Notes: a model not told the origin generated them from the sequence alone. A stretch of DNA of 64,000 nt from Shinella sp. CPCC 101442 (GCF_024704725.1 NZ_JALIQS010000011.1:1-64000); one strand, 5' to 3'. Numbered from the stretch's first letter, positions 9,113-17,628 are shown. A program made the numbers and translations.

Positions 9113-9736
9113 TTACGAGCGGCCCAACCGAATTGATCCAGCGCGATCAAGCCAATGGAAGCCGAATCCCTGGGGATATGGAAGACGCGTCGCGAGATCG
9201 GCGATGAAGACCCGATAGGTCGCAACCGCCGAGCGAAACTCGGAGGCGCTGCCGATCTCCCTGTTGTTGAAGGCGTGTATTGCATTGCGCCGAGCCTGGA
9301 TAAGGCCAACGAAAGTGAGGTCATCTGCCGGAAAGATTTCTCTTCTGCTCATCAGTTGCCTGATTTTTTCGAACTGGATGCTACTCGGCGGATAAGGTTG
9401 GCCCTGATTGGCACCCTTCTGCTCGATGGCATTGATAGCTTCGAGGTCCTCCCTCGAATTCCTGTAATCCGTGATGTAGACGCCGAGGAATAGCCGAAGC
9501 GAGCTTTCGAGTATGCTGCCAAGGTTAGCCCATGCTAGGATGAGGTCGCCATCGGGCAATTCTACTGGCTCCGCCCAACGGCTAAGGGAGCGGGCAAGAG
9601 AGGGCGTCCAGTCTAGGCGGGCAGACGCAAGGAGCGCGGCTCCGTCATCAGGTGCCCATCCGTGAGAATTGCTCCAGAAATCGGCCAAGCCAGCTTGGAC
9701 CGCTACGATATCGTCAACGTCGGTCTCGTATGACAT
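9113..9736 (-). CDS. HEPN-like helical protein
   Basis: The 207-residue protein is predicted helical and contains LIQARRNAIHAFNNREIG; Arg149-x4-His154 fits the HEPN catalytic motif, and the R-N-x2-H-x-F context is typical of that fold. The ATG at 9736 is preferred because the preceding gene (9738-10016) ends one base upstream, implying coupling. Together with the neighbouring HEPN-zinc-ribbon gene it may form a toxin-like or defence operon. Not identified beyond the motif. Confidence 0.65.
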   Translation of the reverse strand: MSYETDVDDIVAVQAGLADFWSNSHGWAPDDGAALLASARLDWTPSLARSLSRWAEPVELPDGDLILAWANLGSILESSLRLFLGVYITDYRNSREDLEAINAIEQKGANQGQPYPPSSIQFEKIRQLMSRREIFPADDLTFVGLIQARRNAIHAFNNREIGSASEFRSAVATYRVFIADLATRLPYPQGFGFHWLDRAGSIRLGRS

Positions 9737-9737
9737 T

Positions 9738-10016
9738 CTAACCTTTTGCAGTGTTGAATGGCGTCGACCGCCACGGATACGCTTTGAATGGATTCCGGAT
9801 CGTCTTACCTGGAACCTGTGGCTCGCGATCATCCTCGTACTGCGAGATATCGGCGGTCTGATCCTCGAGAATGCGGGCATCTTTCAGCTTACCGCGAAGT
9901 CCCGTCGTCAGGATGCGATATCCCTCCGGGTTGAACGGCTTCGCATACTTCGAATCCGGCCCCTTGGTCTTGAATTTTTTCTTCCGCTTCGGCTTCGCAG
10001 GCTTCGGTTTCTTCAC
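9738..10016 (-). CDS. Small basic hypothetical protein
   Basis: The 92-residue product opens with an extremely lysine/proline-rich stretch (MKKPKPAKPKRKKKFKTK), suggesting nucleic-acid binding, and ends in a more ordinary region (GKTIRNPFKAYPW). It is directly upstream of the 207-residue HEPN-like gene and probably its operon leader or partner. No family recognised. Confidence 0.55.
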   Translation of the reverse strand: MKKPKPAKPKRKKKFKTKGPDSKYAKPFNPEGYRILTTGLRGKLKDARILEDQTADISQYEDDREPQVPGKTIRNPFKAYPWRSTPFNTAKG

Positions 10017-10087
10017 GGCAGTCCTCCCGCAATGCGCGAACGTAGCACGGTTGACTCACGGCAAAAACAAGAACTAAACATGAACAA

Positions 10088-10378
10088 ATGAAACACCGAA
10101 AAGGCATCGATTTGACCGGTGGACGGAAGGACTGCGGGCAGCCGACCTACGTCGGCGAGGCCATGGACGTGATGGCCGACGTCACACGTATGATGCAATG
10201 GGAATGCATCGGCGGCCGCTGCGCCAAGTGCGAGCGAGAGGCCTGGCTGGATCGCTGGGAACTCCAGCGCGGGCGCTCGAGTATCATTCTATCCGAGGTC
10301 GCCACCCGCCTTCGCTGTCGTGCCTGCGGAAACACAGCGGGCAACAAAGTCATCCTGGGCCGACTACCGCGTGACTAA
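10088..10378 (+). CDS. Small zinc-finger-like protein
   Basis: The 96-residue product has two CxxC pairs (CAKC near residue 45 and CRAC near 77), the usual spacing for one four-cysteine zinc site, with a tryptophan-rich middle. Role unknown. It ends overlapping by 15 bases the convergent membrane-protein gene at 10364-10597. Confidence 0.55.
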   Translation: MKHRKGIDLTGGRKDCGQPTYVGEAMDVMADVTRMMQWECIGGRCAKCEREAWLDRWELQRGRSSIILSEVATRLRCRACGNTAGNKVILGRLPRD

Positions 10379-10597
10379 CCACGCGAGCAGGCTAATCGGA
10401 AAGACGACCGTCAACACCGCAAGCACGTACGCGGTCTTAACGGGGGCCTCCCGCTCGCGCTTTTCATCTAGCTCCGCGAGCATCTCTCGAACAGTTGCAG
10501 GCTCGTGAGCATAGGTCCGCATGATATGATGACGGCGGACCCCGTCGCTGTCCTGTAGACCGGATAGCCAAAGCTGAACGAGCAAAGGGCGTCTCAT
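10364..10597 (-). CDS. Small single-pass membrane protein
   Basis: The 77-residue product starts MRRPLLVQLWLSG behind a strong ribosome binding site (AAGGAG, 6 bases upstream), which decides this start over an upstream ATG. A charged helix (LAELDEKREREAPVK) precedes a C-terminal transmembrane segment (about residues 55-74). Tail-anchored layout; function unknown. Confidence 0.55.
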   Translation of the reverse strand: MRRPLLVQLWLSGLQDSDGVRRHHIMRTYAHEPATVREMLAELDEKREREAPVKTAYVLAVLTVVFPISLLAWLVTR

Positions 10598-10634
10598 GAT
10601 ATCTCCTTCCACAACGATGCCGTAGCACCCTTAA

Positions 10635-11048
10635 ATGAGCTCCGTTAACTCTTCGATCGCCAAAATCACTGGTGTCGACTTGCCGGAGTCCTTGGAGCCC
10701 GGCACAACACCCTCCGACAACGACGACGGAGGCAGGCATATGGCGAATTTTGGCTCTCCCGCTCACACCGTGGCGATGGGTAACGCGGCCGGGATGATGG
10801 TGATCGCTGGCGGCGCGATGTGCCTTGCGCGCGGCGTATCTGACGCTCTGGATGCCGTGGCTGAGGCTCGCTATCAGCGCCGCTATCATGACGCGCTCTA
10901 TGCAGCATCTACGCATGCCCGTGAAATCGAGAACGTCGCCCGTGTTGCTGTCGAACTGATTGCGGAACTCGAGGCGGAGGTCGCTGGTCTTCGAACGGCA
11001 TGCGCTCAGCGCCAAGCGGTCATCAACGGTTTGGTAGGGCGCGCATGA
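10635..11048 (+). CDS. Hypothetical protein
   Basis: The 137-residue product has a glycine/alanine-rich hydrophobic stretch (AMGNAAGMMVIAGGAMCLARG, about residues 47-67) that could be membrane-associated, then a long amphipathic helix (ARVAVELIAELEAEVAGLR). No family recognised. The stop overlaps the ATG of the next small gene (ATGA), so they are probably co-translated. Confidence 0.55.
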   Translation: MSSVNSSIAKITGVDLPESLEPGTTPSDNDDGGRHMANFGSPAHTVAMGNAAGMMVIAGGAMCLARGVSDALDAVAEARYQRRYHDALYAASTHAREIENVARVAVELIAELEAEVAGLRTACAQRQAVINGLVGRA

Positions 11049-11197
11049 GCGACGTCACGGATCGCGAATGGCAGTGGCTTCGTCGGGAGTTTGGAGACCT
11101 CGCATACGAGCATCCCGAGTGCCACGCTCAATGGCTCAAGTTGATGCCTCGACCTCGTCTCGTCGTAGACAATACAAAGCAAAAGGCCGCCAACTGA
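11045..11197 (+). CDS. Small hypothetical protein
   Basis: A 50-codon gene coupled to the preceding one by an ATGA overlap. The product (MSDVTDREWQWLRREFGDL ...) is hydrophilic. A bidirectional terminator hairpin overlaps its last codons. Function unknown. Confidence 0.5.
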   Translation: MSDVTDREWQWLRREFGDLAYEHPECHAQWLKLMPRPRLVVDNTKQKAAN

Positions 11198-11207
11198 AGC
11201 GGCCTTT
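11182..11207. terminator. Bidirectional intrinsic terminator
   Basis: A perfect 9-bp stem (AAAGGCCGC/GCGGCCTTT) with an 8-base loop lies between convergent genes ending at 11197 and 11212, with A/T tracts on both sides. Confidence 0.8.
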
Positions 11208-11211
11208 ATCG

Positions 11212-11763
11212 TTAGAGGCTCATCGCTCTCAATGGAACGAAAGGCTCGGCATCCTTCTCCGCATTCGCGCGCACTTTCCAGAGTACGTGGTCGCGGGGCG
11301 ACATCGTAGGCACGCCGTCGTTCGCGGCGACAAGCTTGATTTGGTCACTTGGAATGCCTTCGAGGAACCTCTTCAGCTGGCTCGCGCCGCCTCTTGCCAG
11401 CGCTCGCAGAGCGGCGTCATTCATCGTCAGTAGCCGTGCCTGAATTCGAGGATCGAGGTTGGTGGGTAGCTTCATAGTCGCTCGAATGTCGGGGTGCGCG
11501 CGGCAGTACTCGAGGATAGATTCCATGATGTTCCGGTCGAATTTCGTCGCCTGTGATGTCGCGGCCTCGCGAGCATTCTTCAGGACATCGACGTAATCAG
11601 ACGCTGGAATATCGGGTGTGTAAGACGGTGCCTCGCGACCGCCGCTGAAAAGCGTCCGGAGCGGCATCGACACGATGTCGTCGAACCACTTTCCGATGGT
11701 CGGTATCGATCCAATGATCTTGCTCGCAGCGGCGGCGAGTGCGGCGGATATTGTTTTCAGCAT
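11212..11763 (-). CDS. Hypothetical protein, hydrophobic N-terminus
   Basis: The 183-residue product begins MLKTISAALAAAASKIIG, a hydrophobic alanine-rich start that could be an amphipathic or signal-like helix. The rest is soluble and unrecognised. The start has GGGAG 8-9 bases upstream. It sits alone between a terminator and an intergenic region. Confidence 0.55.
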   Translation of the reverse strand: MLKTISAALAAAASKIIGSIPTIGKWFDDIVSMPLRTLFSGGREAPSYTPDIPASDYVDVLKNAREAATSQATKFDRNIMESILEYCRAHPDIRATMKLPTNLDPRIQARLLTMNDAALRALARGGASQLKRFLEGIPSDQIKLVAANDGVPTMSPRDHVLWKVRANAEKDAEPFVPLRAMSL

Positions 11764-11998
11764 TGTGGTCTCCCTATGTGCCTACAGGGATGCTGTACTA
11801 AGTTATTGCAAAAACAAATCCCGTCGGCATGTCGTATATATCGATGTATAGATCGAACAATATTTTTGAAGTGCCGCAAAATTAGTGAACACTGTGGCTT
11901 CGAAACACATCAATGCTTAACGGTTTCGCAGGGATGTCGTTCAGGAGATGGACAGGGGAGCCTAAGTGGCAACTTTTCTACGTCGGCAGCAAAAAGAA

Positions 11999-12023
11999 AG
12001 GCCCGAGTTAAACCCCCGGGCCT
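11999..12023 (-). terminator. Intrinsic terminator after the decayed endolysin
   Basis: On the minus strand the stem AGGCCCG/CGGGCCT is followed by TTTCTTTTT, a typical rho-independent terminator, 15 bases after the end of the GH108 pseudogene. The 235 bases between here and 11763 hold no supported gene. Confidence 0.75.
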
Positions 12024-12038
12024 AGTCGATGGACATTT

Positions 12039-12587
12039 TCAGCTTACGCGGCGTGGACTGGGGAGACCAAGAACCTCGTCTGCTATAATCATGATGCGGT
12101 CGGCACATGCGCGCATCAAGACCGCCGGCGGAAATTATGGCTTCCAGCATCCACGCTCTTCATCTCAGGCGTTATGGGTCACGACGTCTCGTTTCGCTTT
12201 CGCGGACATCGTCAAGACCTCAGCCCTCGTGGGACGGATCAGGTTGCCGACAGCACCGTCGGTACCGACGGACGCCTGGAGCTATTTCCCACCACGGGAG
12301 ACGCTTGAGTTCACCGCACCGTCGAAGGTCGCGTAATCCACGCCCGCAGGGAGGTCGTCATAGCTGACCTTCTCGGCCTACAGCGTCATGTGAATCGTCG
12401 AGACCTCATCTTCGGAGATAGGCTTGACGAATCGGATCGGAAGTCCACTGCGCTTCCGGAAGGTCTCGTACACCGACTGGGTGATGCCGAAGTTGGTCGC
12501 GTCACCGGGGTACTTCGGGTGGTTGACGTGACCGCCTTCATCGCGGCGGTGGTGCTTCATGGCGGACGGATAGGTCGATGCGACCAT
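12039..12587 (-). pseudogene. Decayed GH108 phage endolysin
   Basis: The N-terminus reads HRRDEGGHVNHPKYPGDATN followed by FGITQSVYETF and ISEDEVSTIH, the hallmark start of glycoside hydrolase family 108 lysozymes with the catalytic Glu in DEGG. Reading on in the same frame past a TAG gives DLPAGVDYATFDGAVNSSVS, the next conserved block of the family, then another TAG after RGGK, then LQASVGTDGAVGN. At least three in-frame stops are seen and the C-terminal peptidoglycan-binding part is no longer readable, so the gene is dead. It points to a phage-related past for this part of the island. Confidence 0.85.
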
Positions 12588-12656
12588 TGCGAGGTACTCA
12601 CTGGAATACCTCGATTGTCAGGGCTGGACGGCGCTTGAGACCCAACGGAAAGGAAA

Positions 12657-12678
12657 AAGGTGGCGCAAAGGCCACCTT
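12657..12678. terminator. Intrinsic terminator hairpin
   Basis: Perfect 8-bp stem AAGGTGGC/GCCACCTT with a 6-base loop, flanked by an A-tract on the left, 34 bases beyond the end of the 12712-13374 gene. On the minus strand the stem is followed by TTTTTCC. Confidence 0.75.
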
Positions 12679-12711
12679 CTGAACCGTGATCCGGCTTCGT
12701 CCATAATATCC

Positions 12712-13374
12712 TCAGATTCCCAGAGCTTCAGCTCTGGCAACGAGGCGCGTCATCAGACCGTCGAAAACCTTCATCTCGGTGCAGTCTGTCGCAAGGACTT
12801 TCTTGCATTCGTCGATCAGGACGCTATCGGACGGGAGTACGATCCTACGCTCGAACGGATGAGCCGCCAGCGACGAGACCCGACGTTCGAAGGTCTGAAG
12901 CACATCGCGCAGCGGCTTCTGGAATGCCACGATCCGAGGCCTGTCGAAGTGCTTCTGGAATGCCGATTCCATTTGCTCAGTCGGGCTGAAAGTCGTGACG
13001 TTGCCAGTGTTTGGCCAGATTGCCTTTCGCGTGATCGAGAACGATGCCCGGTTGTCGATCCACCATTTCGTGTCGCGGAACTGGAACTGCTTCAGGACTT
13101 TCTCAGCCGTTTCCGACGTCAGTTTCGCGATTACCCCTGCACGAAGTTCCTCGGCCCATTTCTTCTGTTTGCCGGACCCGCCCTGCAACGCCTTACCGCC
13201 GAGCATCTTGGCGGCCTTACGGGCATCGGCTGCCATCTCGGTCGCGGCACGCTGCTCTGCCTTTTCCAGGGCGTCGGTATCTGAAATGAAGGCTATGCCA
13301 GTTTCTTCGTCGTACCATACGCCATTGCGCTTGACTGATATGTCGGCGTTTTCGTACCAAGTATTAAATTCCAT
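12712..13374 (-). CDS. Hypothetical protein
   Basis: The 220-residue product starts MEFNTWYENADISVKRNG; this ATG is preferred because GGGGAG lies 8-9 bases upstream. The N-terminal half has an Ala/Lys/Glu-rich helix, the C-terminal half is soluble and unrecognised. On the minus strand TATAAT at 13401-13406 fits a -10 box, 27 bases before the start codon. Confidence 0.6.
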   Translation of the reverse strand: MEFNTWYENADISVKRNGVWYDEETGIAFISDTDALEKAEQRAATEMAADARKAAKMLGGKALQGGSGKQKKWAEELRAGVIAKLTSETAEKVLKQFQFRDTKWWIDNRASFSITRKAIWPNTGNVTTFSPTEQMESAFQKHFDRPRIVAFQKPLRDVLQTFERRVSSLAAHPFERRIVLPSDSVLIDECKKVLATDCTEMKVFDGLMTRLVARAEALGI

Positions 13375-13711
13375 TTTCGTCTCCCCGGACATCTTATATA
13401 ATTATACTATTGCCTTAGGTGGCGAGGTGCACAAGATAATTCCGGAAAGTATGAAATTAATTTTTGCAGGTATTATATTTTGAAGATTTTTTGGCAGTAC
13501 TTTTATTCACCAGACATACGTGGAAAAACGCGTGTCCTTTCAAGAGATTCTGAAAATGAAATTGGGCCGTCTTGCGTAATTTGGACATTTCTTGGACATC
13601 ACGACATCTGAGGAACGTTATTGCCCTCACGAATATATCATCGATGTGAAAGTATAGCGTTGCAATAGGGCTGCACTCCCGGGAGAGCTAACCCGCGGTT
13701 GTTTATGAAAA
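13375..13711. other. AT-rich gap without a supported gene
   Basis: This 337-base stretch is clearly richer in A/T than its neighbours. It contains the probable promoter of the 13374 gene (TATAAT on the minus strand at 13401-13406). No coding frame with support was found. Confidence 0.4.
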
Positions 13712-13735
13712 GACCCCGGAGTTGCCTCCGGGGTC
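13712..13735 (-). terminator. Intrinsic terminator of the leader-controlled gene A
   Basis: Perfect 9-bp stem GACCCCGGA/TCCGGGGTC followed on the minus strand by TTTT, 18 bases after the 13754-14200 gene. A very similar stem (AAGACCCCG) ends the second leader-controlled gene at 42613-42639. Confidence 0.8.
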
Positions 13736-13753
13736 CTGTGTCGGAACCTCGAT

Positions 13754-14200
13754 CTAGCGATTGGCGGTGTACGCCATTGCCTTCAACAGCATCGGCAAAA
13801 CAAACTTGCGCTCTGCTTCCTGTACCAACTTGAACGCGGCCAGTTCGGAGTTGGCTAGTGCTGCCTGCGCTTCGCGCAGAACCACCATGGTCAGCCCCAT
13901 CGACTTCTGCATTTCTTCAGCGAAAGGATCGCAGAAGAAAATGTCGAGCAGATCGTGATAGTCGAGACCATCGTCCGGATCGATCTCCATATACGTGTGC
14001 GGATTTTTTGCGAAATACTTCGCAAGTTTCGCACGCGGTCCAGCGACGATTTCATCGGCCGTGAAAACAACGACGGGGTCATTGATTTTCAAGACAGGCG
14101 ACGCCGTGCCAGAAAGGAGTTCATCCTTGAACTTGGCAATCGCGGTGAAGGCCGCCGCGATGTCATGTTCAGGGATGCGGTAGGTAGTCGGCTTGGCCAT
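13754..14200 (-). CDS. Leader-controlled hypothetical gene A
   Basis: The 148-residue acidic, soluble product (MAKPTTYRIPEHDIAAAFTA ...) matches no family I know. Its importance is its context: a leader peptide, two hairpins and the ribosome binding site (GGAG, 9 bases upstream of the ATG) are shared with the unrelated-looking gene at 42670-43167, and both end in a GACCCC-type terminator. The gene is monocistronic. Confidence 0.7.
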   Translation of the reverse strand: MAKPTTYRIPEHDIAAAFTAIAKFKDELLSGTASPVLKINDPVVVFTADEIVAGPRAKLAKYFAKNPHTYMEIDPDDGLDYHDLLDIFFCDPFAEEMQKSMGLTMVVLREAQAALANSELAAFKLVQEAERKFVLPMLLKAMAYTANR

Positions 14201-14326
14201 GCCAAGTTCTCCAGCCCGGATCGGTGCGAAAACCGGGACATAAGCTTACAGGGTCGCACCTATAAGCTTTGAGAGATGATCAGCCACACAAGACTCCTCA
14301 GTTAGTTTCGACCTCTTTTACATACG
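14201..14326 (-). promoter_or_regulatory. Structured leader RNA, copy 1
   Basis: On the minus strand, upstream to downstream: CGTATG (14326-14321), GTCGAAAC (14312-14305), a 13-codon leader peptide gene (14287-14246), hairpin 1 (AAGC/GCTT at 14266-14269 and 14242-14245, 20-base loop) and hairpin 2 (CCCGG/CCGGG at 14233-14237 and 14215-14219). Loop 1 contains GGTGCGA, loop 2 contains TCGCACC, perfectly complementary. Hairpin 2 ends just before the GGAG of gene A. The layout equals copy 2 at 43168-43298. A kissing loop and a regulatory role are inferred from this. Confidence 0.7.
14246..14287 (-). CDS. Leader peptide MADHLSKLIGATL
   Basis: A 13-codon frame starting with GTG, with GGAG six bases upstream, ends in TAA within the loop of hairpin 1. 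The second leader (43218-43259) encodes MSNILPERIGATL in a frame of identical length; both end IGATL-stop. The shared length, ribosome binding site and C-terminus argue that it is translated. Gene A starts 45 bases after its stop. Confidence 0.6.
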   Translation of the reverse strand: MADHLSKLIGATL

Positions 14327-15210
14327 AAGTATCTGGAAATGTTATGTAAACGGATGTGGTAAACTGTCCGGCAATGCGTCTGTCAGCTATTTAATCATGC
14401 GGTCGAATCCACAGGTCCGCCAGCTAATCCCCGCGATCAGCGAGGGTTGAAATCATGGTATCGAGGAGAAGCGTTTTGCCAGCGAGCAGCCTGTGGTGAG
14501 CTCGGGATACGTCTCCGAGCTAAGTGCCGATAATGAATGTTATCGGTAGCCAGCTTGAAATTTATCCATGGGAGATATGCGAAGTTAACTTTAGTTAGCT
14601 TCCAGCGTGTGAAGGGAGATGTGCGCATACCGCTGTTCGTCAATCAATTTTGCGCCATGGTTTTGAAGCGTTTTCGGTTAGGCTCACGCAAACGTATAGA
14701 TGCAGCCCATGGATGACTGGGGAACTGATACCCCGTCTGGTACTAGGTCGTGAATGAGGGTTGCCGAGCGTCTTTCGAGAAGTCAACATTCACGCCGAGG
14801 AAGATAAAGCCGGCGGCGGACAAGGGTGCGGCCCCGCGGGGCGTCGCCGCAAGCGGAAAGCTGGACAAGGCCGCCTTGGGGATGCTCCGCAAGGCAGTGG
14901 AAGCGTCGGCGGGTGATCATGGCCGAGCCTAGAGCCCACCTTGTGCAGCTCGGGCCTCACCTGTTGAAACAGGCAGCCGATTTCGATGCCAGACATTACG
15001 GCCTTCGCTTGGCTTAGCGATACGGCAGAGGCTTCCGGCATACTCGAGGGATGAGCGTGTAGGCGGACAGAGTAAGGTTGTGACCTTGAAGCTGAAGAAC
15101 TGAGAACACGCGACCCATTCAGACTGGATTAGGCTGCGCCAACTCGGGAAATCATTAGACAGCCCGGAAGCAATCCGGCATCAAGATGCGGGTGCTTGAG
15201 GGGGAAAGAA
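14327..15210. other. Gap without a supported gene
   Basis: Contains an 8-bp inverted repeat TTTACATA/TATGTAAA (14317-14324 and 14343-14350) just upstream of leader copy 1, a candidate operator. Further on, a 60-codon plus-strand frame from 14750 lacks a good ribosome binding site and any recognisable feature. Nothing else was identified up to the start of the large membrane-protein gene. Confidence 0.4.
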
Positions 15211-17592
15211 TTGTACGTACCGCCATGGACGATTTTCGCGGGTCTCGGGGCGCTTGATCGCCGCGAACTGTGCAATCTCATCGCAAGCTTCGAGGCCACA
15301 ACGCTGTTGTCCATGTCGATGGACCGCGTCAGCGATACGTTGTCCCGCTTTCAGAAGAATGCCGAGTCGTCAGATGCCACGGCTTTCGCCCGCCGTCTAA
15401 AACTCGCTGCCGACGAATTGTTTGCGTCCAATATCTCAGACCGCGCGCTGAGGATTCGCCTTTGGGTTAGGATCGCGGAGGCTCTTGACCTCGACGCTTC
15501 CCTTCCACTGTCGTCGAGAAGGGCCAATTCGGTTGGCGCGGGCGTGGCATACAAGGCATCGTCGGTGATGTCCGTGCCTGTCCCCGAAGACAGCGAGAAT
15601 GCATCGCGGACGGGCATCCAGAAAGCCTGGCAGACAGTGAAGACGCTACGCGGCCGTCCCCACCAGGATTTCGCGTCCTTGGTCGCCGATCAAGCGCAAC
15701 TCGTCGCCAGGGCAGTGGCCGAGGCAGCGACATCCGGTGAGATTCCGGAAGAACTGGCAAGCGCGCTCGGCCAGCGCGTCCGTGACCATATTCGAAGCCT
15801 GCCACCAGAACTGCGGGATGACGCTATGCGGGACGCCCTGACGGCAGGAGATCGGGCAGCCTTTACCGTGCTCGCCACCGGAACCGCGGCGTTCTCCATC
15901 GGCATGGGCGTAAACCTGGCCGGGTTCAGCGCCTACATCCTCGCTGCCCAGGCGTCGGCGTTTATCCCTTTCATGAGCGGACCAGCCGTGGTTTCGACGC
16001 TCTTCATGCTCGCGAACCCGCTATTCAGTATCCCGGCCGTCATCGGCATCGGATACCTGGCAAACAACTACGTAAACGGCGGGCAGGCGGCCAAGCTCGC
16101 CGCTATCGTCTCGGTCCAGTTGTCCCTTCGCGGGCTGTCGGCAGAACGAGACGGTCTGGCGGTCGTACTGAACGATTTCCGAACCGCGGCCAGAGCCGAC
16201 CTAGCGTCGGTATCCCCGTCCACTATGGCCGAAACCATGCTTCGCAACGCGGCCATCGCAAAGACAACGGGCGGACGTTTGCCAAATGCATTCGGCGATC
16301 TGAGGACCGGAGCGCTCGTCTCCGAGCGGCAAAGCGACCTGCTTGCGGGCGTATTCTCGAAGAGCCGCGGCGATGCGCTGGAAATGGCTGCTGTAACGGC
16401 TCTGTCTGCAGGTGACGTGCTCTACAACGCGGTGTCCATCGATCCGATAGTTCTCGCCGCGGCCGACTTCTCGCGATCGGAAGACCTCGGAGACATCTTT
16501 AAGTTCGGTGTGTTTGCCGAACGTGTCGGATCGATGAGCGAGGCAGCAGCGGCGGGCGTAGGCAATAATCTGCGCGGTTATGTTTCCGAACAGTTGGTGG
16601 CCGCCCGTCTTTCCGAAGCCGGCCACGTGGTCAGTTTTCCAGAGACTTCGAACAACGCGGGTTTTGATCTCCTCGTAGACGGTGTCCCGTTTCAGGTTAA
16701 ATGCCTACAGGGCCTAGACGGCTTGCGAGCGCATTTCGCCAAATATCCCGACATGCCTGTGTACGCCAATGCCGAATTGGCGGAGGCGGTGATCAACAGC
16801 GGAGAAGAATGGACGAAACTCGTCTTCTATGTCGATGGATTTGATCGCGAGGTCGCCGACCTCGTCATGACCACCTCCCTCGGAGCCGCCGAGGCGTTGG
16901 GTGACCTGAACGTTCCGTTCTTCGCCATGGCAGTTTCCTCGGCGCGAAACCTCCACAGCGTCTGGCGTGGCCGCATGCCCCTGTCGGACCTGCCATTTAC
17001 GGTCGTGATGGATGCCAGCGTCAAAGGTGGACTTTCGGCTATTGGCGCGCTGTCTGGCAAGGCTATCGGCCTGATGGCTTTTGGCCCGGCCGGGGCGCTG
17101 GTCCTGAGTGGTGTCGGTGGTGTAAGTGCACTGGTCGGCGCGGGCTGGACGAGAGAGCAGGCGACGCGACTGCTGTCTTCCGAATGGCTTGCCGACCTCG
17201 ACGCATCCATCGAGCGGTTCCGTACCGCGCTTCTGGCGGCTGTTCAGGCCAAGATCGCGATGCTGGAGGCGAAGAAATCCGCCGTTCCCGGCACGCTTCC
17301 CGAGATCAACGACTGGATCGACGCGCGCTTCGCGGACGACATCGTGTCTCTCCGTGAAGTCACGTACGATATCGAGACGACAATTCCGACGCTCAGCCAG
17401 CCAGCGAAGGCACGAGCTTGCCTAGCTGCCATGGATGCGGCCAAGGTTCACCCCCTTGCCGTCGAGACAGAGTTGACGGGGCTTCTCGAGGTTCTCGGGT
17501 CGGAGCCTTCGAAAACTACGGCAGTGGGTAAAAAGGTATCGGAAGGTTGGTCGTCATTGAGATCGAAATTGCCCACTGGCTGGAATCTGTGA
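15211..17592 (+). CDS. Membrane protein with PD-(D/E)XK-like motif
   Basis: The product is about 793 residues from the TTG at 15211, chosen because GAGGGGG lies just upstream; a TTG at 15196 is also in frame. Two hydrophobic, Gly/Ala-rich regions (about residues 215-290 and 605-645) look membrane-inserted. Between them, about residues 455-500, YVSEQLVAARLSEAGHVV is followed by NAGFDLLVDG and FQVKC, i.e. E ... GxD ... QxK, the core layout of PD-(D/E)XK nucleases. A nuclease embedded in a membrane protein is unusual and fits a defence or competition effector, but this is inference. The next gene, a secreted ClpP-like protease, starts 36 bases on. Confidence 0.7.
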   Translation: MYVPPWTIFAGLGALDRRELCNLIASFEATTLLSMSMDRVSDTLSRFQKNAESSDATAFARRLKLAADELFASNISDRALRIRLWVRIAEALDLDASLPLSSRRANSVGAGVAYKASSVMSVPVPEDSENASRTGIQKAWQTVKTLRGRPHQDFASLVADQAQLVARAVAEAATSGEIPEELASALGQRVRDHIRSLPPELRDDAMRDALTAGDRAAFTVLATGTAAFSIGMGVNLAGFSAYILAAQASAFIPFMSGPAVVSTLFMLANPLFSIPAVIGIGYLANNYVNGGQAAKLAAIVSVQLSLRGLSAERDGLAVVLNDFRTAARADLASVSPSTMAETMLRNAAIAKTTGGRLPNAFGDLRTGALVSERQSDLLAGVFSKSRGDALEMAAVTALSAGDVLYNAVSIDPIVLAAADFSRSEDLGDIFKFGVFAERVGSMSEAAAAGVGNNLRGYVSEQLVAARLSEAGHVVSFPETSNNAGFDLLVDGVPFQVKCLQGLDGLRAHFAKYPDMPVYANAELAEAVINSGEEWTKLVFYVDGFDREVADLVMTTSLGAAEALGDLNVPFFAMAVSSARNLHSVWRGRMPLSDLPFTVVMDASVKGGLSAIGALSGKAIGLMAFGPAGALVLSGVGGVSALVGAGWTREQATRLLSSEWLADLDASIERFRTALLAAVQAKIAMLEAKKSAVPGTLPEINDWIDARFADDIVSLREVTYDIETTIPTLSQPAKARACLAAMDAAKVHPLAVETELTGLLEVLGSEPSKTTAVGKKVSEGWSSLRSKLPTGWNL

Positions 17593-17628
17593 TCGCGCGT
17601 ACGAACCGCGACAACGAAGGGGAAAAGC

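Noticed and set aside
11776-12336. Plus-strand open frame (186 codons)
   Set aside because: Antisense to the GH108 pseudogene for half its length and without protein-like composition.
14201-14303. SAM-II or other known alphaproteobacterial riboswitch
   Set aside because: The conserved bases and hairpin-hairpin layout do not match what I know of SAM-II, and the downstream genes are not methionine genes. A database comparison would be decisive.
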